DNA of 64,000 nucleotides from Membranipora membranacea. Taxonomy: Eukaryota; Bryozoa; Gymnolaemata; Cheilostomatida; Membraniporidae. Position 1 is the first letter of the stretch, and each line of letters starts with the position of its first letter. The stretch lies in contig OU612068.1 of assembly GCA_914767715.1 (NCBI GenBank), positions 23,498,001-23,562,000 on the forward strand. Reading direction: 5' to 3'. The position numbers and the translations under genes are program-made. The notes under the pieces were generated by a model. The model worked only from the letters and a program-made list of their open reading frames with translations, was not told the DNA's origin and did not search any database. This document shows, piece after piece, positions 1 to 11,800 of the stretch.

Positions 1-2753
1 ATTATTCCAATGGTTAATTTGATTCTAGGAAAGTGTGGTATAACCTTAAACTGTGGTTATTCAAAAGCAAACGACTCCTCAGTTCCTTCTGATGTTGAGG
101 CCGCTTATAGAGCTATGAACTTTGACCTAGGATGGTTTGCTCATCCAATATATTCACAGGCTGGAGATTGGCCTGATGTCATGAAGGATCGTGTCAGGTC
201 CAGATCTGTGCAGCAGAATGTGACGAATCGTCTCCCAGAATTCTCAGCCGATGAAATACAGATGATAAAGGGTTTGTTTGTTGTCACTGTTAGTTTGATA
301 TCATCAAAACAGATTAATGCCGATGTGGGATGAGAATAAGTTTCAAAATTATCTCCACATAGTATTTGAAATGATAACTCCAAGCCTTCTTCAAACAACA
401 CAATGAAAATTAATACAGATGATAAAGGGTTTGTTTGTTGTCACTATTAGTTGGATATAAAAAAAACTTAATGCCAATGCGGAACTTTGTTTTCGAAATT
501 ATCTTCGCATGGTGCTTGGAATGACAACTCTGTTCAAATTATTGACATTTGACATAATTGATGCATCACTCAAAATACAGCAACGAGATATAGTATTTGG
601 AATATAGTATTTGGGATATAGTATACGAGATATAGTATAGTAAACTTTAAAATGATGTTCACCCTACATTTTACAGGATCTGCTGACTTTTTTGGTTTGA
701 ATTTCTATAATGGAGGAAATACTGTGGATAATCCTGAAAAGGATGATGCTTGGAATCCTGACTGGGAACCTAACTTCTGGGACGATAAAGCAACTAGAGG
801 TGGCCGCCATGAACCAAGTTGGACTGGGTAGGTTTACAATTTGATGTATAATTTACATACAAGTTTGATTGTCAAGGTGAGTTTACCTTTCAAAATTACC
901 TTTCAAAATTCATTTACCTAGTTACAGCACTCTAACAAAAGTAAGGGAGTTCATTATGGCCCTGTTGGTTAAAAGAATGTTGGTTAAAATCACAAGGGTT
1001 AGTCACTCACCACATCGCGGCGGCGAAATAGTGTGGGCCTTAAGGGCGAGGCTGCAATGACTGCGCCAATTTGCTCTCAGTTTGTAGGCAGGTCGGAGCA
1101 CACCTGGGGGTCCAACAACTCCCAGTAGTCAGTGGACAGCAGTGGGATTCGAACCCACGACCTTCAACACATGCATGCTGATGGACCGGCGCTCTAACCA
1201 CTGAGCCACCTCCTACTCCTAATGTTGAGAGGATGTAGCATTGATTACAAAGCTCAAGGCAGGCCATGATATACAGTCATAAGATAATATAATAGGTCAA
1301 TTCGGGACCCTTGTTTTATGTGCCTGAATAAACTGGATGAAAGATCACATAAACTCAAAGTGCATGATGACAAACATCGAATACATTTCTTAGTCTACTA
1401 CCGTACTTCCGTCTATTTGAAAGGTATGGATATTTGTTGACTTCGCACAACCAGGAAGCGTGTAGTTAAAGTAGGATTAAAATCGCATGTTTGTCTCTCT
1501 CCGAAGACAGAGAAATATCAGTGCCTTAAGGGCGCGGCCGCCGTATTCGGTGCCAAGTGGCTCTCAGTTTGCAGGCAGGTCGGAGCACACCTGGGCCGTC
1601 AATCAAGCCCAGTAGTCGGTAGACCGCAGCGGGATTTGAACCCAAGACCGTCAATGCTTGCGCAATTGAGGGCAGGCGTTCTAACCAACTGAGCTACCTC
1701 CTTCTACTTATTCCATTTCTCACATTATTGTAGTTCTGGATCCAGTTGGCTGTTCAGCACACCGGAGCTGATGAGAGATATCCTTGTATGGATTAAGGAT
1801 GAGTACAACAACCCACCTCTATATATCACTGAAAACGGCTTCTCAGACAAAACAGGACAAATCAACGATGCTGATAGAATCGATTATTACAAATACTACA
1901 TCAATTATGTGATGCAAGGTATGAAAGGTTGAAAAATTATAAGCATGTGCAGTGAAACTTTATTGACATGCAAATAGAAGATAATCACATTTGGACGATC
2001 GACCATTAATATATTGTTTGGTTAAATTTTCAGCAAACAAATCAATTTCATTTCACTATTAGTTGAATATTTTTAGCCATCAACGAGGATAAATGTGATG
2101 TGAAGGGATACACAGCCTGGTCTCTAATGGACAACTTTGAATGGGGTGCCGGATACACAGAGAAGTTTGGACTTCATTATGTTAATTTCACCGATCCGAA
2201 CAGGCCTAGAGTGGCGAAAGACTCAGCAAGGTAAGTTAATACATGCGTTGCAGACGACAAGTTGATAAACGGCATGTATCATACTTTGTAGGTCTCATCA
2301 TATGTTGGGAGTTATTTGCTCAGAGTTTCAGTGAGGACAACTCATAGACATAGACAAATTTTTGTCTGAGTTGTGGCCAGTTAGTTTGGGGAATCGCAAG
2401 TCTCACACATAGGCTATATGATATATGGAATAACAGCGCCCTATACTCAATACAAACACCTTGGGACAATCAAAATTTTAGTCTAGCAAAGCAAAATGAA
2501 TCAAGATGTGGCCAACGGTACCACCATCTGTTACTGAATAAATAGTTTTTACTGGTATAAAGTATGAATTAAAATGAAGTCCACTTTACAATCATATATT
2601 TTGTATTGCAGGTTTTATACCCAGGTAATAAAGGACCATGGTTTCCCATCTCAGAGCCCTATAGCTAATGACCCAGACAGTGGAGCATTATCTAACTCGC
2701 ATCTGAAGATGTTTACTGCCCTAGTAGCAATCTGTGTATATGCTTTAATCTAG
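1..2753 (+). CDS. Family 1 beta-glucosidase (lactase/klotho-like), 3' part, 5 exons
   Basis: Glycoside hydrolase family 1 enzyme that cleaves beta-linked glucosides or galactosides. The 5' end lies outside the window. Exons: <1-271, 677-827, 1734-1918, 2077-2230, 2612-2753; every junction is GT-AG and the phases agree (1,2,1,2). Exon 1 carries the GKCGITLN and [10 protein letters not shown] blocks typical of GH1. Exon 2 has [12 protein letters not shown]. Exon 3 has YITENG, whose Glu is the family's catalytic nucleophile. Exon 4 has the sugar-binding block [21 protein letters not shown]-like sequence near 2119-2180. The protein ends in a short Ser/Asn-rich stretch and a hydrophobic tail ([14 protein letters not shown]), which suggests a GPI-anchored or membrane-tethered extracellular enzyme; that part is inference. 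The acid/base Glu motif must lie upstream of the window. Intron 2 (828-1733) contains two SINE copies. The exact substrate cannot be told. Confidence 0.93.
1036..1222 (-). mobile_element. tRNA-derived SINE, copy 1 (beta-glucosidase intron 2)
   Basis: Read on the minus strand, the right end is a tRNA-like head: A box TGGCTCAGTGGTTAGAGC and B box GGTTCGAATCCC. A body containing CTCCGACCTGCC and ending in CCTTAAGG follows. About 185 bp are shared with the copy at 1521-1708 in the same orientation. Target duplications were not found. Confidence 0.75.
1521..1708 (-). mobile_element. tRNA-derived SINE, copy 2 (beta-glucosidase intron 2)
   Basis: Second member of the family at 1036-1222, same intron and orientation. 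The tRNA-like head on the minus strand has an A box TAGCTCAGTTGGTTAGAAC and a B box GGTTCAAATCCC, followed by the shared body. The two heads differ while the bodies agree closely, so these are separate insertions or an old duplication. Confidence 0.72.
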
Positions 2754-3402
2754 TCATTGATCTGAAAGATGTTCAACCTAAAACAATTTATCCGAGATGT
2801 TCTATCCGACTTTTTTTTATCATTACACCATTTGATCAAATATCACATTAACCAGACAGAATTCATATGAGGAAATAAACAATGTAGTTGTAACAAGATC
2901 ATTATTATTGTCTATCTACGATTTGAAAGTTTGCAGTTCTCAGCTCAAATTGGCATATTTTTATTTCATTCTAATAACATATATATACTTTTCGCCGGCC
3001 AACATATCGGTAGATCAACAAAATGATTGTGCACATGAGTGACACATGACATTATATTAGATACATAGCCATAACGCAAACACAATATATCCAGGTGAAC
3101 TTTACAAAACTTTCTATGATAATAGTTGACATAAATTAATATTCTCATTCTAGCGTGTAATTAGAGACTCTTATTAAGGTTAGCTATAAGCAGGACAAAT
3201 TTTCAATAACAAAACAACATTGCATAAATCTGGCTTTGCCATGGATGGAACATGTTGAAACCTTACTAAACAAAGAAAAGAAAAATCGTCATATTCTTAT
3301 TGTGATGTTTTGTATGATCTCTGAACGTACTTAACCATCAATCTGGTGGGCTGATCTTGGTTAGATCAGTATAGGAAAAAAAACTCCCAATGTACAGCAT
3401 GG
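2754..3402. other. Intergenic, convergent gene ends; polyA signal of beta-glucosidase
   Basis: Interval between the stop of the beta-glucosidase gene and the stop of the FBXL15-like gene, which converge. A canonical AATAAA at 2874-2879 lies 121 bp after the first stop codon and is the likely polyadenylation signal. No other coding signal is seen. Confidence 0.6.
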
Positions 3403-5134
3403 TTAAACCTGCAGCGGAGGTTCAGCCCTTTCCAATCTGGATTTCATTGACAATACATCGACCAAGATTCCCTTCTTCTTCAGAGAGTCAATTATTCGAA
3501 AGGATATTGATCTACACCCTTTCAGTTGTACAGCCTGTATGGACAACAATACTATGCTCAATAAGATACATATAAGATACAACAAGCGAGGAGAACTAGT
3601 TTTGAGGGCCCAATGGGATCTTGGAACACCAGAAAATCCTAATTTGAGTTTTTCAAAACTCATAAGACTAAGGATGATTTTGTTATACTTTTAAATTTAT
3701 CAATAATGACATAGTGTCCCTTGTTGATCTGTTTATTGTTAAGAGACACAGGACTGAGTGTTGAACTTTGGAATAAGTGGCCAACTTAATTTGTAGTAAC
3801 TTCAATTCAATCAGTTGCGCAGATGGTGAGATGGCGAAATCAGTTAGCACTTGCTGATTACTGCCAGGCGATTGGTGCTGCAGGAGATGTGGGTTTGAGT
3901 CCCACTGGAGGAGATTTCAAGATGATCATTCCAGCCCCCAGCACCCTCAGGTGTATACCTCTCCTGTCCCATTGATCCCTTGATAGAGAAGTTACCTGCT
4001 CTCATAAGTAATTTGGGCACTTTCATTACTAGTCATTGCAAGGTCAGGCAAATCAAAGTACATGGAAATCATTACAGTGAAACATAGTAGTGGAATTGAT
4101 CAACACAACACCTAGCTTGTATGATTCTTCACTGGTTATTGAATAATATGTCTTAGGTAACAAGTTTTGAGTTTTGCAACATAAAGTGGAAGCAATATCA
4201 AATTAGGATACTATTTATTGACTGACCTTCAAAAACTTTGAGTACTCCATCAATATAAAGAGGCTTTCATCTGTTATGCGCCAACAGTCCCGTAAATTCA
4301 CCTGTCTTAACAGTTTGGAGTTTTTTGCTAAAGATATCACGCTTTTATCTGTAATACCGTATATTCTAGATATATTCAACTCGCACAACCTACAAAATGT
4401 AGAAACATGATATAAACCATGTTTTCAATTGAAACAAACCTAAGTCAACAATATACAGAAAGCAAGTGTAGAATTAAAAAATTTCAACAGGGCTCCATTG
4501 CGGCACAATCCAATTTTTAATGAAGAATGTGTCAGTTTTATAATTTGTTCAAATATTCAGCTACCCACCTAGGACATGTGACTGATATTGTGGATATGGT
4601 GTCATCATTTATATGCCAGCAGCCAGAAACATCTAAGTATTCTAGTTGTGCACAGTGGATGCCTATGTTTGTCACAGCCTCGGGAGCTGCCCATACACAG
4701 TCTCTCAGTGATAAATGTCTGAGGCGTCCACATGAGGTCGCTAAGGTCTGCAGACTACTGTTTGTTAAACTTGTACATGAGGTCAAGTCAATATGTTGGA
4801 TATTTCCATTTTGTTCTAAAGAGGGTTCAAGAAGTGTGTCTGTCAGTGAAGATTTGCAGTTTTTCAGAATCAGTTTCGTGCAGCAGTACATGTTATTTAG
4901 AAGAGTTCTCAGCGCAGCAGGTGTAATTTTGTTCCCATAAGGACCAATGTTGACACGATGTATTTCCTCAAAGTATGCATGTACCATTTGCCTAAAAGAG
5001 TGGCAAGTTCCGGCTAAGATAAACAGCGTCCTCAGATCTAATGCGGGGAAAATGTGTCTGTATATCACATCATCAACGGGTAGGTCCAAAATTGTGGAAT
5101 GAGAGACTTGATCTAAAACCTCCTCTGATGACAT
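3403..5134 (-). CDS. FBXL15: F-box and leucine-rich repeat protein, FBXL15-like, 3 exons
   Basis: Substrate-recognition subunit of an SCF ubiquitin ligase by similarity; human FBXL15 targets SMURF1. Exons on the minus strand: 5134-4569, 4389-4227, 3534-3403, giving 286 aa (the human protein has 300). An F-box-like segment (ILDLPVDDVIYRHIFPALDL) spans residues 15-55. Cys-containing LRRs follow, with repeats of the form LxxLxLxxC..ITDxS, for example LRHLSLRDCVW, LEYLDVSGCWHINDD, LCELNISRIYGITD and LRQVNLRDCWRITDES. The last exon completes the final repeat (LKAVQLKGC) and ends in a Lys-rich stretch before a short divergent tail, like the family. Exon 2 would read through to a stop at 4215, but the GTCAGT donor at 4226 joins in phase to exon 3 and restores the repeat, so the spliced form is preferred. 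A SINE sits in intron 2. Paralogue assignment within FBXL is less certain than the fold. Confidence 0.85.
3822..4030 (+). mobile_element. tRNA-derived SINE in FBXL15-like intron 2
   Basis: tRNA-like head with A box GATGGCGAAATCAGTTAGCA and B box GGTTTGAGTCCC, then a body of about 120 bp. It is antisense to the host gene. It belongs to a different SINE body family from the copies at 1.0-1.7 kb. Confidence 0.6.
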
Positions 5135-5562
5135 GATGACAGTCAGGTATTACAGCAAACAATCTGCAAATGAAATTAATAGACATGATGAAATGAAATT
5201 AGTCTGACAGCATTCAGTGGTAGATCGCTTTTGATTCGGTTTGTGTATGCCCCCAAATTCACTAATCGGGGCATGTTTACAACTATGACAGACAATTGAC
5301 GAACAAGTATAAAGGTAGAGGGCCTAACACAATGGGGATGAACGTTCAACTTTCTGTTTGCACACTATGCTTTAACAATAATACGTCCATTGGAGACAGG
5401 ACATGCCATATGACAACAACCGCAGAAAACATAATTGAACCATATGCATCTGGGGTGACAAGCTGCATATGTTGTGGAATCAATGATCGAGGACCACAAA
5501 TGGCTTAAGCAAGGTTCGAATTATAATGATGAGCTAAGGGAAAGAATACTGCTAACTGCTTA

Positions 5563-5601
5563 GTTGTACCAAGGAGGATCTAACTAACTCCTTGGTTGTA
5601 C
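5563..5601. mobile_element. Mini-palindrome insertion (CAAGGAG type), 25 bp, 7-bp TSD
   Basis: A 25-bp imperfect palindrome at 5570-5594 begins CAAGGAG and ends CTCCTTG. It is flanked on both sides by the perfect direct repeat GTTGTAC (5563-5569 and 5595-5601). The direct repeat is read as a target-site duplication, so the palindrome is read as a tiny inserted element. Confidence 0.65.
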
Positions 5602-5800
5602 TTACTCCAGCTCAGCTGCCATCCTATCCACAGATGTTCTGCAGCGAAGCTGCAGCCCAGAATGAAAGAGGGAATGAAAAGAGTGAAAGAAGGTCTCTGT
5701 GTATACAACAAAACAGCAGTTATAGAAATATTCTACACAAAATATGTGAGAACCATACTAACTTACTAGTTTGGCCAAGATGAAAAAGTATTCAAGTCAG

Positions 5801-6146
5801 CACAGAGTCAGCACAGCCTCTTCATCGGTAAAGTCAGCTTTTTCCCATTCACGAGCGACACTGGTGTACCAATAATTGAAAAATTTCATTTACGACTTTA
5901 TTACCAAATGATGCATAATAAAAGCCACACCTACATTTTCCCTGAGCCAATCATTCAGATCAATTCTCAACTTTGTTTACAAAATTGATCTGAATGATTG
6001 GCTCAGGGAAAATGTAGGTGTGGCTTTATTATGCATCATTTGGTGATAAAGTCGTAAATGAAAATTTTAAATTATTGGTACACCAGTGACGCTCGTGAAT
6101 GGCAAAAAGCAGACTTTACCGATGAAGAGACTGTGCTGACTCTGTG
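5801..6146. repeat. Near-perfect 346-bp palindrome (foldback element)
   Basis: Two arms of about 165 bp are inverted copies of each other with only a few mismatches, separated by about 17 bp (around 5964-5981). The outer ends are CACAGAGTCAGCACAG and its inverse; the inner ends are TCAGATCAATT and AATTGATCTGA. The low divergence between arms points to a recent origin or gene conversion. There is no coding potential. Target duplications are not evident. Confidence 0.85.
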
Positions 6147-7136
6147 ACATCCTGATGACCTAGCAAAATTGGTCATTGTATCAAGTATCAGTGGTTTTCA
6201 CACATTTTCAATGGTAAAGACTTCAGATGACTGTTTATAAGAAGATACATATAGGTAAAGTGCAGGTATTTTCATCTGTCTGCCTTCCATTCTCTCATTC
6301 TTTCCCTCATTCTTTCACTGCAGGGGGCCTTTGATCCTATCTCAATTAGTACAAGAAACTGTTGGGCATAACAAAGGTCAGATAATCTGCTTGCTGTAAG
6401 CACTGGTATTATATGTGCCTATAACAAAGGGAAGGCAAGATAAAGGCAGCCTGGTACTATTTCAGACCTGGATTGTCTAAGCTACTGCTCTGCTGATGCA
6501 CAGTGACTGAGTTACAAAACGAACCGGAGGTCAACAGCCCAACAACAGCAAGCAATGATCAACTGAACTATATGCATAAGTTGCTTATTACTGGAAAGCT
6601 ATTTCTAAATGTCTTTCAAAAGGACAATGTATAGTAGAAAGCAACACTGCATTCATTTTATGGGAGACAAAATAGGCAAATGATGTGGAAAATTCCTCCT
6701 CCCCAAATCTTTTTTATTTTGTATGACCTTGACACTAACCTCAAAACCTTATGTGGAACAATCGCTACCACTGTAGCCCTAACACTCAAATTTTATTGAG
6801 AACCTGGGTAAAATTATTTCAGCCAATCAAAATACCTATATTAATAACATCCAATCATATTTGGACTAACATAGTATAAACAGGAACTCTCAGGGAATTT
6901 CCATATAAAAGAAAAGTTGGCACACATTTTTAGTCATCAATTCTGTAGTATTTTATGGTTCATTTCTGTGCTATCTACAGTCATACCACTACAACATCAA
7001 CCAGGTTTGATCTAGAAATACTGTGGAATACTTCTAAACCTGAATTTGTGTGGAGGAAAGGAGATTCTGTTGAAAACTTAGCCATTTGTATTTTCAGTAC
7101 CAGCACAGGAGATTAAAATAATAGCAAGGTATAAAA
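6147..7136. other. Intergenic, nothing recognised
   Basis: AT-rich sequence with no supported exon, repeat family or RNA gene on either strand. Confidence 0.5.
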
Positions 7137-8213
7137 TATTATTATTATTATTTATTTATTTATAGAGGTTGGCTTGAAAGTATACAAATAACAAATATAA
7201 CAACATATTTCAGAATTGTGATTCATAATAAAGACCATTACACTGTTAAGATTGTAATCTTATTTATATGATAGAGATACATACTATCATAAGGATTCAT
7301 TCATGTTGTCGGTGTGTCGACTTCAGATACTTACTACTTACTTCCCAATTTATCCTAACCGCCTAGCCTAATAGGGTGGGCATGTAGGATATATTTACCA
7401 GCTATGGGATGATGTTCATTGTGGTGTGCTGTTGCGGTTGGTGTGCCGATGATGTTTTTTACGTTCGATGAAAAATAAAAATAATAATGATCCAGAAAAA
7501 CACACTAATGTGAAAAACTTACAAAACGAAAACATAACGTAAAAAACTGCTTGCCGAACACTGCTAGTTGATCGCCACTGGTCAATGGTGTTTCATTTAC
7601 GGGCTACAGAACATATCAACAATACAAGTATACAATATAAAGGTATTAGAGGTTAGAAGACGAGAATGTTAGTTAGTTTAGCGTAGGGTTTTCAAAGTAT
7701 ACTTTAATCTCACCTCTGACCCTATTGAAGTAACTGTGTCGCCACTGATTTATGTTTTGTGTCCAACTGATAACTTTACCTCTGGTATTGTGGTGTGCAG
7801 TAAACCGAACGTATGTATTTAACTTGATGTCATACAGTCCTGCCTCAATCTTACGTAAGAAAAGTATGTCTAGCTCATCCCTCCTGTTTTGAAGAGAAAT
7901 GATATCATTACGAGACATGCAATCAGTCACACCGTCAAGTTTTTTCATATGGTATGTCCACCTTACAGCCCGTCTTTGCACCTTTTCAATAGCGTTAATC
8001 AAACCAGCATTATGGGGTGACCATACTGGTGTAGCATATTCTAAAATTGGGCGTACAATAGTTTTAAATGCAATAAGCTTGGTCTTACAAGGGGCCTCGG
8101 TTAAGTTGCGTCGGATCAAACCAAGAGATCTATTTGCCTTTGCTGTAATGGTTTAAATGTGGGTGTTCCACTTTAGATTGGTCTGGGTATGCACACCTAG
8201 GTATTGAAACAGT
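7137..8213 (-). pseudogene. 5'-truncated LINE fragment (CR1/L2-like), dead
   Basis: The minus-strand reading frame from about 8213 to 7676 matches the end of a non-LTR reverse transcriptase. It has YLGV..NLKW..HI, then KANRSLGLIRRNL, a VRPILEYATPVW block and an EKVQRRAVRW block. A TAA codon interrupts the frame between HI and TITAKA (about 8153-8155), so it is a relic. The 3' tail ends in TTA/ATAA microsatellite sequence (7137-7162), as expected for the 3' end of such elements. Most of the reverse transcriptase and all of the endonuclease are missing. It is clearly diverged from the intact LINE at 45.9-49.9 kb. Confidence 0.8.
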
Positions 8214-8273
8214 CAGAGGAAGGGATTGGTTCATTTCCCAGAGTTATACAGATGGCCTCTAACACCTTGGATA

Positions 8274-8471
8274 GGCTAAACACATGTGCCCCTGGGACTT
8301 ACATGTCTTAACTTTGCCATGTGTCCAGTATCAACCACCCAAAAAACACCAAACAGGTAAGTTGTAAAAAATATTTGTTTTGTGTCTTACCCTGTTTGAT
8401 GTTTTTTGGTGGATGATACTGGAAATTGGCAAAGTAAAGACATGTAAGTCCCAGGGGCCCATGGCTAAGCC
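8274..8471. repeat. Foldback repeat, about 198 bp
   Basis: Inverted arms of about 85 bp share CCCCTGGGACTTACATGTCTT and the sequence up to CAAACAG(G)GTAAG, with a central spacer of about 25 bp. The arms carry several mismatches, more than in the palindrome at 5.8 kb. No direct repeat was found at the ends. Confidence 0.75.
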
Positions 8472-8816
8472 TAAGTAGCAATATTCTGATGAGAGCCTTG
8501 CATTGCCTTAGTCAAAGGCAATCAAATTTAGGTTGGAAGATGAATTCAACTCATGCGTTCAAATTATATTAAGGCTCTCCGCCCGCCCATTTGTGACAGT
8601 TCATTTTCAACCTGTACCATCTTCTTTGAATTGAGCGAGTTGTAAGTATCACAGTGACTCATGGCCATAGCTGTTTGTTGTTTTACATATTGATATTTGC
8701 TTACTCATTATTGTCAGTCCAACAATGTTATTTTCAAGTCCTTTTTCAAGGAACCAAAAGCCAACAGACCCATCGAAAAGACAAGGCACTCAGCTTGGTA
8801 TTCTATAAGTTTAGCT

Positions 8817-11800
8817 ATGACAGACAGTGAGGAGGCTAAAGTAGAACAGGTAAGCTCCCTTGTAAGTAATTATTGTACTCTTTCTGATCAGACTCAGTTG
8901 ATTGCTCTTACATGTCATATCTGGCTGCTGGACTTGATCCACTAGTTGAGTGACTTCCAGATAATGTGCATGGTTTTGCTACCTGAGTGGTAAGTGAAGA
9001 GCCATTACAAGTAAACTTTTAGAAGATTTTTGTGCAATAGGTCTATAAGTGTAGATTTACGATCATTGCTAGTTAGTGAGCTGATGGCAATATATATATA
9101 TATATATATACCCAAAATGAATAGAATAGAGGCCTAAGATACAGCAATATTTTTATGATCATAATACTGAGAAAAAAATATAAAAAATATATAATATAAT
9201 TGTGGTCAAAGAAACATGTTAACAATAATCATCGCTCCGAGGATTTCCAAATGATTCCTTCATAACACATTGTCTTGGTGAAGCGTCTAGTTTTCCTGCA
9301 TCTTCTCCTTTAGGTACTGATGGGACCTTATCATTACATAACACAGCTGCCTGGAAAACAGATAAGGACTAAGCTAGCTGTGGTATGTTTGGGACAAATA
9401 AATTTGTTTGGAACGTATGTGCAAACGGGATGAATCCTTGTAAGTGCTAACTCTCTATGCTGGTTGGGCAAGTGATGATCTTTTGAAAACTGAAGTGCCT
9501 GTTTGCCAGGCTGGTTGGATTTTCGGAATAATGAATATATAGAGCAAGCAGTTGATTAGTTTGTATGATAATGGTACTCCTTTGCACTCCCCAACATAGG
9601 CCTCCTCAAACCACTAGAATTAGTTTTGAAGAGTTATTCTTGGCCCTTCTAGAGTTAGATTACCAGCATTTTTCCAGATTCAAAGTCATTTGGGCAGGTC
9701 TTATCAGAAGTACTAGCGGTTCAATTGATATCTAGAATTTAGCAACGCTTATACTGGTATTCTGTGAAGATGAAAGTAAATACCCTAAAGTAGTAAATAA
9801 TAGAGATTAGTTTAGCTAGTTTTGGGGTAAAATAATGTTAGCTGGTACAAATCTTTTCTAGCTTAGGTGGGAAGGTCTGTTTCAAGACCTTTCCTCCACC
9901 TCCTCTAGCGTTCTTCAAATTTTAGATTGTCACCAATCAGTTATTGGCCACTGAAGAATTGAGTCAATATATTAATTGGTAATTGGTCTATTGTAGGCGT
10001 TTAATTACTGGTTAAAACTTCCAGATGATATTATGCAGAAGATTGGTGAAGTGACTCAAATGCTTCACAATGCCAGCTTGCTGTAAGTGAATCCATCAGT
10101 TATTTATCTCACCATTAATAATTAGTGGTCATGGAATGAAACGCCAAATGCGGATGCCTATTGTTCAAGCCATACTGTGAACTTAACCAGCTTAAAGCTA
10201 GACTAGACCTGGTGCATGAAATGTAATTTTCTGTTAGAAAGTTAATCATATATGTATCACTGTGCCTCTATGGGCCGATCTCATTGTCCTTTGAACCGCA
10301 GAACCACCAATGGGCTAGGACTCAGTGCAAAGGCTGAGCTCACAGTTGCTAATGGCTGAGCGGTAAGATGCTAGGACTGGAAATAGGGTGACCGAAGTCA
10401 GGTCCAACCTTCAGTAACTTGTCTGCAAATTGACTTGATATTTGACCATGTAAACAGATGCAATTCCCTTTAGTGCACTTAGAGGTGACAAGTCAGCTCG
10501 ATCAAGATCTAAAAGCCCATGAAAACATGGCGTATGACATAAATCTGCAAAATAATCAATAACATCTCCGATGAAATAAGTCCAAAATAATAATCAACAT
10601 TCCTACATGTGTGAGACTGTTGATTATGATAAAATGATCATATTATATTTCAACGTGTTGTATTGCAGAGTTGACGACATAGAAGATAACTCCACACTAA
10701 GGAGAGGTGTACCAGTAGCGCATCATATATACGGAATACCCAGCACGCTCAACTCTGCCAACTATATATACTTCCTAGGTCTGCAGAAGCTGCTTGATCT
10801 CGGAAAACCTGAAGCAGCACAGGTGAACATATCCTCCTTGACTCTCCCTAAAAAAAATTTTTTTTGGGTACACAGTTGACCAGAAGACGGTTGAAACCAA
10901 ATTTAATCTCAATTTCTCAATTTTTGTTTATATTTTTGACTGTAATGGTGTCTGATGTAACATTGATAAAAGAATAATATATACCGGCCGAGATGCTGAT
11001 AATGTCGCTATCCTCCCTGTTTTTCAATAATTTGTCACGTTAATAAACCACCAAAACTTGACATCCATCAACCATAAATGTTTAAATGTTGAATGCTTTT
11101 ATGTTAAGTGACGATCGTTGACAGGTGTTTACTGAGCAGTTATTAGAGTTACACAAAGGTCAGGGTATGGATATACACTGGAGAGATTCATATACATGTC
11201 CGTCAGAAGAAGAATATAAACTCATGGTTAAGAGAAGTAAGTTCTCTTTTTATCATTTCTATTACATTGAATGATATATGCATGGATGAGATGAGAAGAC
11301 TGTTTCCTCTCAACAGAAACTTTTATACGTGTCTATAGAATAAGGTGTACTTAAAACGTTGTATAGAAAATGGCGTATATAGAAAACTAGGATGAAGGTG
11401 ATGAGGGGGATATATCACAAAAGAGTCGATGGTGAAATGTGAAACAACGAGTCATGATCCTCTGAAGAATTTGATCAAAATTTGGAATGCCCAGGATTTT
11501 GTGCCGATGCTTTAGGATATCTATCTATCTGGTCTTTATCAATGCAGGGAGTTTGCACCCAAACCCCCTGATCAATATGATCAAGCTGCTAGAGTTATAT
11601 CCCATTGGTAGGGAAATTACCTTAATCCCTGACCTCCAAGTAACATTCTCTGCATGCTTTTGTTATCCAGACATTCTTCTGGAATGTTCTTCTTATTGTC
11701 ATATTATCATATCATTTCTTGTTATACAGAAACTGGAGGTCTGTTTGGACTCGCTATTCGGTTGATGCAGCTGTTTAGTGAAAATCAGATGTAAGTTCAA

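Noticed and set aside
1139-1216. Possible functional tRNA gene (minus strand)
   Set aside because: A and B boxes are present, but the acceptor and anticodon stems do not pair properly and the segment continues into a SINE body shared with the copy at 1521-1708.
4215-4226. In-frame stop as the end of the FBXL15-like protein
   Set aside because: Splicing at the GTCAGT donor to 3534 completes a leucine-rich repeat in phase and gives the expected family length, so the stop is taken as intronic.
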